A stretch of 64,000 nt of DNA from an uncultured Sulfitobacter sp. (GTDB taxonomy: Bacteria > Pseudomonadota > Alphaproteobacteria > Rhodobacterales > Rhodobacteraceae). This document shows, in pieces, positions 53,529 through 62,393 of this stretch; the first letter of the stretch is position 1, and every line of letters starts with the position of its first letter. Location of the stretch: assembly GCA_947501805.1 (NCBI GenBank), contig CANMXJ010000001.1, forward strand, positions 248,001-312,000, in the 5' to 3' direction. A program made the position numbers and the translations under genes. The notes under the pieces are model-generated. The model searched no databases, had not been told where the DNA came from, and saw nothing but the letters and a program-made list of their open reading frames with translations.

Positions 53529-54515
53529 ATGACCAACGGCGCGCTGGATATCGACGCAAAACCAACAGAAGACATCAGCGTCCGTGACGTGTTCGGGATT
53601 GATACCGACATGACAATCAAGGGCTTTGCAGAAAGCTCGGACCGCGTGCCTGAACTGGACAGCACCTACAAGTTTGATCCCGACACGACACTGGCGATCC
53701 TTGCAGGCTTTGGCCACAACCGCCGCGTGATGGTGCAGGGTTATCACGGTACTGGTAAATCAACACACATCGAACAGGTCGCCGCACGGTTGAACTGGCC
53801 AGCGGTACGTGTGAACCTCGACAGCCACATCAGCCGTATTGATTTGATCGGTAAAGACGCGATCAAGTTGAAAGACGGCGTGCAGGTCACCGAATTTCAG
53901 GAAGGCATCCTGCCCTGGGCACTGCGCAACCCGACCGCGATTGTATTTGATGAATATGACGCCGGCCGCGCCGACGTGATGTTCGTGATCCAGCGTGTGC
54001 TGGAAGTGGACGGCAAGCTGACGCTGCTGGACCAGAACAAAGTCATCGAACCACACCCCTATTTCCGAATTTTCGCGACTGCGAACACTGTGGGTCTGGG
54101 CGACACGACGGGCCTTTATCACGGCACCCAGCAGATCAACCAAGGCCAGATGGACCGCTGGTCACTGGTCGCCACTCTGAACTACCTGTCGATCGAGGCG
54201 GAAACAGCGATCGTTCTGTCCAAGAACCCGCATTACAACACCGATAAGGGCCGCAAGACCGTCAAGCAGATGGTGACAGTGGCCGACCTCACGCGCACCG
54301 CGTTCATGAGCGGCGAGTTGTCCACCGTGATGTCGCCACGCACCGTCATTGCATGGGCACAAAACGCCGAGATTTTCCGCAATGTGGGATATGCGTTCCG
54401 CCTGTCGTTCCTGAACAAGTGCGACGAGTTGGAGCGCCAGACGGTTGCGGAGTTCTATCAGCGTTTGTTTGACGAGGAATTGCCGGAGTCAGCGGCAAGT
54501 GTAAGTTTGGGATAA
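53529..54515 (+). CDS. cobS: Cobaltochelatase subunit CobS (AAA+ ATPase)
   Basis: CobS is the ATPase of the aerobic cobalt chelatase CobNST, which inserts cobalt into hydrogenobyrinate a,c-diamide. The 328 residues show Walker [10 protein letters not shown] (about 71-79), Walker B AIVFDEYD (about 137-144) and an arginine-finger region typical of MoxR-like AAA+ proteins. I start at [11 protein letters not shown] (53529), with AAAGGA upstream; the reading frame continues five codons further. cobT follows 75 bp downstream beyond two palindromes. CobN is not in the window. Confidence 0.95.
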   Translation: MTNGALDIDAKPTEDISVRDVFGIDTDMTIKGFAESSDRVPELDSTYKFDPDTTLAILAGFGHNRRVMVQGYHGTGKSTHIEQVAARLNWPAVRVNLDSHISRIDLIGKDAIKLKDGVQVTEFQEGILPWALRNPTAIVFDEYDAGRADVMFVIQRVLEVDGKLTLLDQNKVIEPHPYFRIFATANTVGLGDTTGLYHGTQQINQGQMDRWSLVATLNYLSIEAETAIVLSKNPHYNTDKGRKTVKQMVTVADLTRTAFMSGELSTVMSPRTVIAWAQNAEIFRNVGYAFRLSFLNKCDELERQTVAEFYQRLFDEELPESAASVSLG

Positions 54516-54521
54516 AGGGCA

Positions 54522-54564
54522 CAAATTTCTTCGAAGAAATTTGGCTAAACTCTTTAAAGAGTTT
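54522..54564. repeat. Bipartite A/T-rich palindrome pair between cobS and cobT
   Basis: Two perfect palindromes lie three bases apart. The first (54522-54543) has arms CAAATTTCTTC and GAAGAAATTTG. The second (54547-54564) has arms AAACTCTTT and AAAGAGTTT. The same AAATTT-type plus CTTT/AAAG-type arrangement occurs after pntB at 31953-31996. It can fold into adjacent hairpins that reduce read-through or stabilise cobS mRNA before cobT. Confidence 0.8.
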
Positions 54565-54590
54565 TAGGTCCGCACAACAGGGAGAGTAAG

Positions 54591-56468
54591 TTGAGCAAAC
54601 CATCCGACAATCCCGCAGATGCGTTCAAGAAAGCCTTGGCCGAAGCCTCCAAGGTCATGGCGGATGATCCCGAACTGAACGTTACCTATTCGGTCGATCC
54701 CTCGGGCCTGTCGGGCGAGACCATGCGCCTGCCGCAAGTGTCGCGCCGCATGACGCGAGAGGAAGTCTTGTTGGCCCGCGGCACCGCTGATGCCCTCGCC
54801 CTCAACCGGCGCTATCACAACGGCCAGACACACGCGCGATATGCTCCGCAAGGTGAGATGGCACGTGACCTCTACGAGGCCATGGAAACTGCACGCTGCG
54901 AGGCCATGGGCGCGCGCGACATGCCCGGTACAGCAACGAATATTGACGTAAAAATCAAGCATGAAGCCCTGCGCAAGGGCTATGATCAAGCCAAACAAGC
55001 CAGCGACGTGCCGCTGGCCACCGCCGCCGGATATCTCGTGCGCCATCTTGCCACCGGGCGCGCCTTGCCTGCGGGTGCGGAAAACGCCATGGAGCTGTGG
55101 CGCGGGTTCATCGAAGATCAGGCGGGCGGCACGCTGGAGAACCTGAACGATATTCTTGAAGATCAATCAGCCTTTGCCAAACTCGCGCGACAGATGATCA
55201 GTGATCTGGGCTATGGCGACCAGTTGGGCGATGATCCCGATGCATTGGACGAAGATCAGGAAGACGAAGCCGAAGAAGGCGCGGAAGAAGAGCAGGATCC
55301 CGACAGCACCGGTCAGGATGATCAGGACGAGGATGACGCCGAAGGCAGCGCAGAGCAGTCGCAGGAAGATCAGCAAGATTCAGCTGAAGCGCAGGTCTCC
55401 ATGGACGATATGGCCGATCAGGAGATGGGCGAAGAGGCCGAGATGCCAGAGGGCGACGCCCCGATGGAGCCGCCCGCGCCGCAACCCGTCTCGGACGCCG
55501 ACCCGAATTACCTGGTCTACATGGATGCCCACGACGAGGTGATTGGCGCAGAGGACCTTGCCGACCCGATTGAGTTGGAACGCCTGCGCGCCTACCTTGA
55601 TCAACAGCTGGAGCCACTCAAAGGGGCCGTCAGCCGTCTGGCAAACAAGCTGCAACGCCGTCTTCAGGCCCAGCAGAACCGTTCTTGGGAGTTCGACCTT
55701 GAGGAAGGCACGCTTGATGCGGGCCGTCTGGCAAGGGTTGTGGCGAACCCGACAACCCCTCTCAGCTTCAAGCAGGAAAAAGATACCGAATTCCGCGATA
55801 CTTGCGTGACCTTGCTGCTCGACAATTCCGGCTCCATGCGGGGGCGTCCGATTTCTATTGCCGCGATTTGTGCGGACGTTCTGGCGCGCACGCTGGAACG
55901 CTGCAACGTCAAGGTCGAGATTCTCGGCTTTACCACACGCGCATGGAAAGGTGGCCAGGCCCGCGAAGCATGGCTGAACGAGGGCCGCCCCGTGCAGCCC
56001 GGCCGTTTGAACGACCTGCGCCACATCATTTACAAATCAGCAGATGCACCATGGCGCCGCACGCGCGACAATCTGGGGCTGATGATGAAAGAAGGCTTGC
56101 TGAAAGAAAACATCGACGGTGAGGCACTGGAGTGGGCCCACCGCCGCATGTTGGCCCGTCACGAGGCGCGCAAAATCCTGATGGTGATCAGCGATGGTGC
56201 ACCGGTGGATGATTCAACGCTGTCGGTAAACCCCGCGAATTATCTGGAAAAACACCTGCGTGACGTGATCGCCATGGTCGAAAAACGCCGCGCTGTTGAG
56301 CTGCTGGCGATTGGTATCGGCCATGACGTGACACGCTACTATGACCGCGCTGTTACGATTACGGATGTCGATCAGCTTGCGGGTGCGATGACAGAACAGC
56401 TGGCCGCGTTGTTTGACAGTGATCCGCGCGCACGGGCGCGTGTGATGGGCATACGTCGCGCTGGTTGA
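54591..56468 (+). CDS. cobT: Cobaltochelatase subunit CobT
   Basis: CobT partners CobS in the cobaltochelatase. The 625-residue protein has a helical N-terminal domain, a strongly acidic low-complexity segment (about 215-300, runs of Asp and Glu), and a C-terminal von Willebrand A domain with a MIDAS motif DNSGSMRG (Asp411). The start is TTG with GGGAG well positioned; no upstream ATG is in frame before a stop. The acidic segment is normal for CobT. Together with CobS it gives the ring ATPase pair that drives CobN. Confidence 0.95.
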   Translation: MSKPSDNPADAFKKALAEASKVMADDPELNVTYSVDPSGLSGETMRLPQVSRRMTREEVLLARGTADALALNRRYHNGQTHARYAPQGEMARDLYEAMETARCEAMGARDMPGTATNIDVKIKHEALRKGYDQAKQASDVPLATAAGYLVRHLATGRALPAGAENAMELWRGFIEDQAGGTLENLNDILEDQSAFAKLARQMISDLGYGDQLGDDPDALDEDQEDEAEEGAEEEQDPDSTGQDDQDEDDAEGSAEQSQEDQQDSAEAQVSMDDMADQEMGEEAEMPEGDAPMEPPAPQPVSDADPNYLVYMDAHDEVIGAEDLADPIELERLRAYLDQQLEPLKGAVSRLANKLQRRLQAQQNRSWEFDLEEGTLDAGRLARVVANPTTPLSFKQEKDTEFRDTCVTLLLDNSGSMRGRPISIAAICADVLARTLERCNVKVEILGFTTRAWKGGQAREAWLNEGRPVQPGRLNDLRHIIYKSADAPWRRTRDNLGLMMKEGLLKENIDGEALEWAHRRMLARHEARKILMVISDGAPVDDSTLSVNPANYLEKHLRDVIAMVEKRRAVELLAIGIGHDVTRYYDRAVTITDVDQLAGAMTEQLAALFDSDPRARARVMGIRRAG

Positions 56469-56517
56469 GGTGTCGGAGCCTCCGGCGGAGATTTTTTACC
56501 ATTTGGAAGGATTGGCG

Positions 56518-58308
56518 ATGTTCCAGAGTTTCGAGGTCACTGCACGGCCGGAACAGGGGCCGCCGCGACTGGCAATGCTGCGGGACGCGTTACAAGCTGA
56601 AGGGCTGGATGGTTTCCTGATCCCGCGCGCAGATGCGCATCAGGGCGAATATGTCGCAGCACATGACGAGCGGCTCGCGTGGTTAAGCGGGTTTACCGGA
56701 TCAGCAGGATTTTGCGCGGCGTTGCGCAAAACTGCAGGTGTTTTTATCGACGGGCGTTATCGCACGCAGGTCAAAGCGCAAGTTGCTGCGGAGTTTACAC
56801 CGGTGCCGTGGCCCGAGGTCTCGCTGGCGGACTGGCTCAAGGAACAATTGCCAAATGGAGGTGTGATCGGGTTTGATCCGTGGTTGCACACACCGGGACA
56901 GATTGCACAGACCGAGGACGGGCTGAAAGGCACGGGGGTCACGCTACGTCGGAGCGATAATCTGGTTGACCGGATTTGGGAAGACCAGCCAGCGCCACCA
57001 ATGCTGCCCGCCAAGCTGCATCCTATCGAGTTTGCCGGCGAAAGCCACGGCGACAAACGCAAGCGCCTTGCGAAAACACTTAAGGATGCACGTCAGACAG
57101 CCGCGGTGATCACCCTGCCCGACAGCCATAACTGGCTGCTGAACATCCGCGGAGCAGATATTCCGCGTAACCCCGTTGCGCATGGTTTTGCTGTTTTGCA
57201 CGCCGACGCATCCGTCGATTTGTTCATGGCGCAGAGCAAACTGGACGGGGTGCAGGAGCATCTTGGAGACGCCGTGCGCATCCATGATCCAGCCGCCCTC
57301 CTGGATTTCCTCGGCACGCTTGAAGGTCCTGTCAGACTTGATAGATCAACCGTTCCAGTGATCATTGCGGACGCCTTGGAGGAGCGGGCAGTTTGGGGTG
57401 ATGATCCTTGTGCCCTACCAAAAGCGTGCAAAAACACCGCTGAGATCGACGGAACAGCACAGGCGCATCTGCGCGATGGCGCGGCCCTTTGTGAGTTGTT
57501 GGCGTGGCTGGATGTCCAAGCACCGGACACGATCACAGAGACGCAGGTTGTTTCACAGCTTGAGGCGATGCGGCGCAATGACAATGCCTTGCAAGACATC
57601 AGTTTCGAGACCATCGCAGGCACCGGTCCAAACGGTGCAATCATGCATTACCGCGTCACCGAAGAGACCGATACAACCCTGCAAGACGGTCACCTGATCG
57701 TTCTCGACTCCGGCGGTCAGTACCTTGATGGCACCACTGATATCACCCGCACCATTCCCATCGGATCCCCGCCTGAAGAAGCCCGTGCGGCCTTTACCCG
57801 CGTGATTGCAGGGATGATCGCTATGAGCCGTCTGCGCTGGCCCGTCGGGCTGGCAGGGGCACATATTGAAGCCGTGGGCCGGGTTCCGCTCTGGTTGGCG
57901 GGGCAGGATTTTGATCACGGGTTGGGACATGGTGTGGGCACATACCTGAGCGTCCATGAAGGTCCGCAACGCCTTAGCCGGATCAGTGAGGTGCCGCTGG
58001 AACCGGGTATGATCCTGAGCAACGAGCCGGGCTATTACCGTGAAGGTGCCTTTGGCATCCGCATTGAAAACCTGCTGGTGGTGCGCCCTGCCCCTGCCCT
58101 GCCGGGCGGCGATGACCACCGTGCGATGCTGGAGTGGGAAACCCTGTCTTTTGCGCCCATCGACAAACGCCTGATTGTTCCGGAACTTCTGGACTCAGAA
58201 TCCACCAAGTGGCTCAACGCCTATCACGCACAGGTTGCAGAAAAAATCGGGCCACGGGTATCACCGGCCACAAAACTATGGTTGGATGCGGCAACAGCGC
58301 CACTGTAA
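56518..58308 (+). CDS. Xaa-Pro aminopeptidase P (M24B)
   Basis: This dimanganese aminopeptidase releases N-terminal residues before proline. The 596 residues comprise two creatinase-like N-domains (MFQSFEVTARPEQGPPRLAML..., LPDSHNWLLNIRGADIP) and the M24 pita-bread domain. Metal ligands are in VLDSGGQYLDGTTDITRT, GLGHGVGTYLSVHEGPQ, and LSNEPGYYREGAFGIRIENLLVV. The start at 56518 follows GGAAGGA; an upstream reading from 56470 has no good site. It follows cobT by 49 bp and could share its transcript. Confidence 0.9.
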   Translation: MFQSFEVTARPEQGPPRLAMLRDALQAEGLDGFLIPRADAHQGEYVAAHDERLAWLSGFTGSAGFCAALRKTAGVFIDGRYRTQVKAQVAAEFTPVPWPEVSLADWLKEQLPNGGVIGFDPWLHTPGQIAQTEDGLKGTGVTLRRSDNLVDRIWEDQPAPPMLPAKLHPIEFAGESHGDKRKRLAKTLKDARQTAAVITLPDSHNWLLNIRGADIPRNPVAHGFAVLHADASVDLFMAQSKLDGVQEHLGDAVRIHDPAALLDFLGTLEGPVRLDRSTVPVIIADALEERAVWGDDPCALPKACKNTAEIDGTAQAHLRDGAALCELLAWLDVQAPDTITETQVVSQLEAMRRNDNALQDISFETIAGTGPNGAIMHYRVTEETDTTLQDGHLIVLDSGGQYLDGTTDITRTIPIGSPPEEARAAFTRVIAGMIAMSRLRWPVGLAGAHIEAVGRVPLWLAGQDFDHGLGHGVGTYLSVHEGPQRLSRISEVPLEPGMILSNEPGYYREGAFGIRIENLLVVRPAPALPGGDDHRAMLEWETLSFAPIDKRLIVPELLDSESTKWLNAYHAQVAEKIGPRVSPATKLWLDAATAPL

Positions 58309-58338
58309 GCGCGGACGAACATAGCGGGGAACAATTTC

Positions 58339-58683
58339 ATGGCAGATCAGATCAAAATTACCAAAGCGCCGGGATCATGGACTGTACGCGCTGGCGGTGC
58401 CGTATTGGGCGAAAGCAATGCTGCACTTGAGCTGACAGAAGCAGGCATGGCCCCTGTGATCTATTTTCCGCGCAGCGACATCGCAATGGCATTTCTGGAT
58501 GCCACAGAGACCACAAGCCATTGTCCGCACAAGGGGGACGCCCGATACTATTCGGTTGTGACCAAAAGCAGGACGCTGGAAAATGCGGTCTGGTCTTATG
58601 AAAACCCCAAAGAAGACGTCGCAGAGATCAAGGATCATCTGGCCTTTTACGGCATTGACGAAATCACCGTTGAACAGCTTTGA
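58339..58683 (+). CDS. DUF427 domain protein
   Basis: The 114-residue protein fits DUF427: KITKAPGSWTVRAGGAVLGESNAALELTEAGMAPVIYFPRSDIAMAFLD, then SHCPHKGDARYYSVV and YENPKEDVAEIKDHLAFYGIDEITVE. The CPHKGxAxYY motif is the family hallmark. The fold is a small beta barrel; its role is unknown. It starts 30 bp after the aminopeptidase P stop. A strong hairpin begins just at its stop codon. Confidence 0.88.
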   Translation: MADQIKITKAPGSWTVRAGGAVLGESNAALELTEAGMAPVIYFPRSDIAMAFLDATETTSHCPHKGDARYYSVVTKSRTLENAVWSYENPKEDVAEIKDHLAFYGIDEITVEQL

Positions 58684-58703
58684 GCGCCTCCTTAGAGGCG
58701 CTC
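58682..58703. terminator. Terminator after the DUF427 gene (possibly bidirectional)
   Basis: GAGCGCCTC and GAGGCGCTC form a perfect 9-bp stem with a CTTA loop; the left arm overlaps the stop codon. The plus strand continues with ATTAATCTCTTT, weakly U-rich. It lies between the convergent DUF427 and RTX genes, so it may serve both. Confidence 0.65.
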
Positions 58704-58729
58704 ATTAATCTCTTTAGTGATAACTAACT

Positions 58730-60523
58730 TTAGCTGGCGACGACAATTGGTGGGGCTGCAGCCAGCTGCGCGATAACAACCGCGTTCTCATTGGCAAGCC
58801 AGATTTCTTCACCTACCAGATCATCCACATCAGTGCCTTGCAGCAGCGCAATCACCACATCGCCATAAATGACTTCGGTGCTGTCGCCATCACTTGAAGC
58901 GCGGATTTGCACAACGCTGTCCGGATCAATCGGACCATCATCAGTGGCGGGTGCGTCAAAGACCACATCAGCCCCTGTCCGGTCTACCAGAACCAGTGTG
59001 TCCTCATCGGGATTGAAATCGGTCACGACCACACGCACCTGCGTCTCGTCATCTATCTGGTCAAGCCCCAGAACACGGATCAGATCGTCACCACTGCCGC
59101 CGGTGACTTCATCACCATTGTTGGCCGTAATCGTATCATTGCCGTTGCCACCGTTCAGGGTATCCGCTGCGGTATCGTCAGCCCCTAGAGTTGTGGTTGG
59201 GCCACCAGGGCGTTCAAACCCAAAGATGCGATCATTGCCGTCATCGCCATTGGCCACGTCAGCACCGTCGCCGGTTTCCAGCACGTCATTGTCGTTGCCA
59301 CCGTTCAAGGTGTCATCGCCGTCCCCACCGAAAAGTGCGTCGATACCACGGCCACCCGACAGAACATCGTTGCCGGGATCACCTCGCAACACGTCGTTGC
59401 CGCTGCCGCCCTCAAGATTGTCATCGCCACTGAGCCCCCACAGGGTGTCATTGCCGATCTGGTCGTTCAGGTCGTCGTCACCCGCACCACCGATAAGGAA
59501 GTCGTTCCCTTCATCCCCGTTCAGCGTGTCATTGGAGCCGAAGCCGCGGATAACATCGTCGCCTTCATCACCTGAAATGCGATCCGGCGCGCCAGTTCCC
59601 GTCAGGGTGTCATCTTCAGTTGTTCCATTGATAGTCACCGTCGGCGGGACAACAACAGGTGGCATGACAGTGGTCTGGTCCTCTGCCACATTTGCCAGCC
59701 AGGACGTATCTGCTGCCAGAGCAGCCGCATCCGTGTTCAGCAGCACTGCCAGCAGTACCCCATCAACAGAAACGTTGGTATCCGTACCATTTTCAGCCTG
59801 CCTGATGCTCAGGCTGTCATCATCCGCATCAATGCTCGGTGCAGGGCCGCTGCTTGCTGCCAACAACAAGGTATCCTCCGCCGGGTTGAAGTCGGTCACG
59901 GTCACACCGCCGCCCCCTTCCACATCAATGCCAAGGGTCCGGATCAGGTCTTCACCCGCTCCACCGGTAATGGTGTCATCAACATTGCCCGTGATCGTAT
60001 CATCGCCGTTGCCGCCAAAGACCTGATCCGCGCCAGTGCCGGTATCAATGCGATCGTTGCCCTGATTGCCCAGCAAAACATCGTCACCCGGTCCGCCAAT
60101 CACCGCATCATCACCGTTACCACCGCGCAAGACATCATCGCCGTTGTCGCCGCGCAAGGTGTCATTCTCGTTGCCGCCGCTCATGCGGTCATCACCGTCA
60201 CGGCCCCACAGCGTATCTTCGCCATTATTGCCCTGCATCGAATCGTCGCCATCACTGCCGACTTCGAAATCGTCACCCGCTCCACCCAGCAAGGTGTCAT
60301 TGCCGCCAAAGCCGCGCAATTCGTCATCGCCATCCAGACCACGGATCAAATCGTTGCCACCGGTTCCTGTCAGGGAATCGTCGCCGTCCGTACCTTCGAT
60401 TTCCAGCACCTCGGGTTCTGGCAGCGGTGGCTCTACAACAACCGGATCATCATCATCGCTCCCGTCAAAAAGCGACGCGATCAGTCCGATACCGATCAAT
60501 GGAAGAAGTATGTAAGCAAGCAT
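58730..60523 (-). CDS. Membrane-anchored protein with two RTX calcium-binding arrays
   Basis: The 597-residue protein begins with a single hydrophobic helix (MLAYILLPLIGIGLIASLF, about 1-19) and an acidic linker. Nonapeptide repeats of the GGxGxDxLx type follow in two blocks (about 45-205 and 300-490), e.g. LLGGAGDDFEVGSDGDD and ALFGGDGDDTLNGG. After each block comes the same kind of strand-rich domain: VTDFNPAEDTLLLA... and VTDFNPDEDTLVLVD..., ending in SWLANVAE or IWLANENA. This points to an internal duplication. There is no C-terminal type-I secretion tail, and the N-terminal anchor suggests surface or periplasmic display. Function unknown. Confidence 0.82.
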   Translation of the reverse strand: MLAYILLPLIGIGLIASLFDGSDDDDPVVVEPPLPEPEVLEIEGTDGDDSLTGTGGNDLIRGLDGDDELRGFGGNDTLLGGAGDDFEVGSDGDDSMQGNNGEDTLWGRDGDDRMSGGNENDTLRGDNGDDVLRGGNGDDAVIGGPGDDVLLGNQGNDRIDTGTGADQVFGGNGDDTITGNVDDTITGGAGEDLIRTLGIDVEGGGGVTVTDFNPAEDTLLLAASSGPAPSIDADDDSLSIRQAENGTDTNVSVDGVLLAVLLNTDAAALAADTSWLANVAEDQTTVMPPVVVPPTVTINGTTEDDTLTGTGAPDRISGDEGDDVIRGFGSNDTLNGDEGNDFLIGGAGDDDLNDQIGNDTLWGLSGDDNLEGGSGNDVLRGDPGNDVLSGGRGIDALFGGDGDDTLNGGNDNDVLETGDGADVANGDDGNDRIFGFERPGGPTTTLGADDTAADTLNGGNGNDTITANNGDEVTGGSGDDLIRVLGLDQIDDETQVRVVVTDFNPDEDTLVLVDRTGADVVFDAPATDDGPIDPDSVVQIRASSDGDSTEVIYGDVVIALLQGTDVDDLVGEEIWLANENAVVIAQLAAAPPIVVAS

Positions 60524-60686
60524 GGCAGCAGGCTCCTCTGGCTAAATTATCTATTGAAACAATAACCGACGATTTCCGCATTACTATGGGGTTCGTGAAA
60601 CAAAATGGGCCGATTGATGCAGCTTGGGAAACAGTGCTGTAGCGCGCCATTGCATTACCCATCCCTGAGCAACGTTTAAGACCAAA

Positions 60687-62372
60687 TTAAGAGTGTTCTT
60701 CGGCCGCTGTAGCCGCCAAAGCGCGGTTATAAGCCTTGAGCGCATCCACATGAAACAAAGCGCCAAGCAATTCGGGCGGCGCGTTGGCCGACAAGGTTAC
60801 AACGGGAATAAACCGTGCACCGCTGCTGTCAAAGATCGGCATTGCCGCCTCCAGCGTCGAGGTGCCGTCTACGTAGGTGCCGTCATCAATCAGCGCCCAG
60901 CAGGCAGCCTCGTCCGCCGCATCCGGATCATCGGGTCTGCGCATGATCCGCGCTACCATGAACATCGCCAACAGATAAGCCTGCGGCCCCGCCGCCAAGT
61001 GAATCCCGCGCCGCTCGATCTGGGTCAGAAAGAAGCTGCGATCCACGATCCGGCTGGCCAGTGCTGTCGACATGCTGACCGCGACCATTACCGCCAGTCC
61101 GGTCTGCCAGTCCCCCGTCAGCTCGAAAACGATCAGCGTGGTGGAAATCGGTGCCCCCAACACCGCCGCTGCAACCGCGCCCATCCCTGCAAGCGCATAT
61201 AACGATGACGAACCGGAGACATTCGGAAAAACACCGGTCGCAACCAGACCAAAGGCAAGGCCCGTCAATGCCCCGATCATCAAGGACGGTGAAAACACAC
61301 CGCCCCCCATACGTCCCCCCAGCGTGATGGCAACTGCTGCGACCTTTAGGATCGCAAAAACAACCACCTCATGAAAAGTCAACGCGCCGGTCAGGGCATT
61401 TGACATTGTCTCGTATCCCACACCGATAATGTGCGGGTACCACAGCGCCAGAATACCCAACAAGGCCCCCGCAATGGCGGGGCGCAGCCACCGCGGCCAC
61501 CCGGTGCGATCCTGCAGATAATTGCCCAGATCTTCGGCCCAGAAAATGCTGCGCATCAGCGCTACGGCCACCAGACCACAGGTCAGTCCAAGCAACAAAA
61601 ATGCTGGTAATTCAACGTAAAACTGGAGATCACCATAGGTTGGCAGGACAAATTCGGTGACGCCGCCAAATTCAATCCGGTTGATCACGGTTCCCGCGAC
61701 GGAGGCAATGACGATAGGGGCAAAAGCATGCACGGCAAAGTGGCGCAGCACGACCTCAAGCGCAAACAGCGCCCCCGCAATCGGCGCATTGAAGCTGGCA
61801 GAAACGCCGGCTGCGACCGCACATCCCAACAGATCGCGCCCCGTTATTCCGTCCGCATTTATGCGTTTACTGACCCATGTCGAGATCACACCTGCCAAGT
61901 GGACAACCGGTCCCTCACGTCCCGAAGAGCCCCCCGTAGACAACGTAATCATCGACGCAAAAACCGAGGCAATTCCCGCCTTTGTTTCGACCCGACCATC
62001 ATGCATTGCAGCGCCAAGGATCACATCCGCCACGGTACGCGCACGGGCATCATTGGTGAAATGATGCAAAATCAATCCGACGACAAGTCCGCCAATGGTC
62101 GGGATCAACACAACCCAATACCATTCCAAGCCGCTGATAAATGTATGCAAGTTCTGAACATCTTCGGTGCCGTAAAGTGTGGCCTGCAACCAGTTGATGC
62201 CCTTGCGAAAGAACAACGCGCCAAAGCCTGCGGCAATCCCGATCAGCAATGCAATAAACCAGAACGTGACCTTGCCCGGTCCTTTGTCGCGGATGACTTG
62301 CCAGCCTTGCTTGCACGAGGCAGTGGCATTGGACAATTGTTGAGACAAGAAAGAGGGAGCGGGATCACGCAT
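60687..62372 (-). CDS. ClC-family chloride channel/antiporter
   Basis: The 561-residue membrane protein has the ClC core with about 12 to 18 helices. Selectivity motifs are GGSSGREGPVVHLAG (the Glu after Arg is the gating glutamate) and GGVFSPSLMIGAL; the GAPISTTLIVFELTG segment is also typical. The C-terminal 100 residues are a degenerate CBS-like region (DDGTYVDGTSTLEAAMPIFDSSGARFIPVVTL). Whether it is a channel or a proton-coupled antiporter cannot be decided by eye. It is 21 bp downstream of recN. Confidence 0.9.
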   Translation of the reverse strand: MRDPAPSFLSQQLSNATASCKQGWQVIRDKGPGKVTFWFIALLIGIAAGFGALFFRKGINWLQATLYGTEDVQNLHTFISGLEWYWVVLIPTIGGLVVGLILHHFTNDARARTVADVILGAAMHDGRVETKAGIASVFASMITLSTGGSSGREGPVVHLAGVISTWVSKRINADGITGRDLLGCAVAAGVSASFNAPIAGALFALEVVLRHFAVHAFAPIVIASVAGTVINRIEFGGVTEFVLPTYGDLQFYVELPAFLLLGLTCGLVAVALMRSIFWAEDLGNYLQDRTGWPRWLRPAIAGALLGILALWYPHIIGVGYETMSNALTGALTFHEVVVFAILKVAAVAITLGGRMGGGVFSPSLMIGALTGLAFGLVATGVFPNVSGSSSLYALAGMGAVAAAVLGAPISTTLIVFELTGDWQTGLAVMVAVSMSTALASRIVDRSFFLTQIERRGIHLAAGPQAYLLAMFMVARIMRRPDDPDAADEAACWALIDDGTYVDGTSTLEAAMPIFDSSGARFIPVVTLSANAPPELLGALFHVDALKAYNRALAATAAEEHS

Positions 62373-62393
62373 TCTATGTTGCCCCTGTTTTCA

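Noticed and set aside
58869-60026. 385-codon Ser/Pro-rich plus-strand frame opposite the RTX gene
   Set aside because: It mirrors the repeated GGxGxD codons; the low-complexity peptide is an artefact of the repeat.
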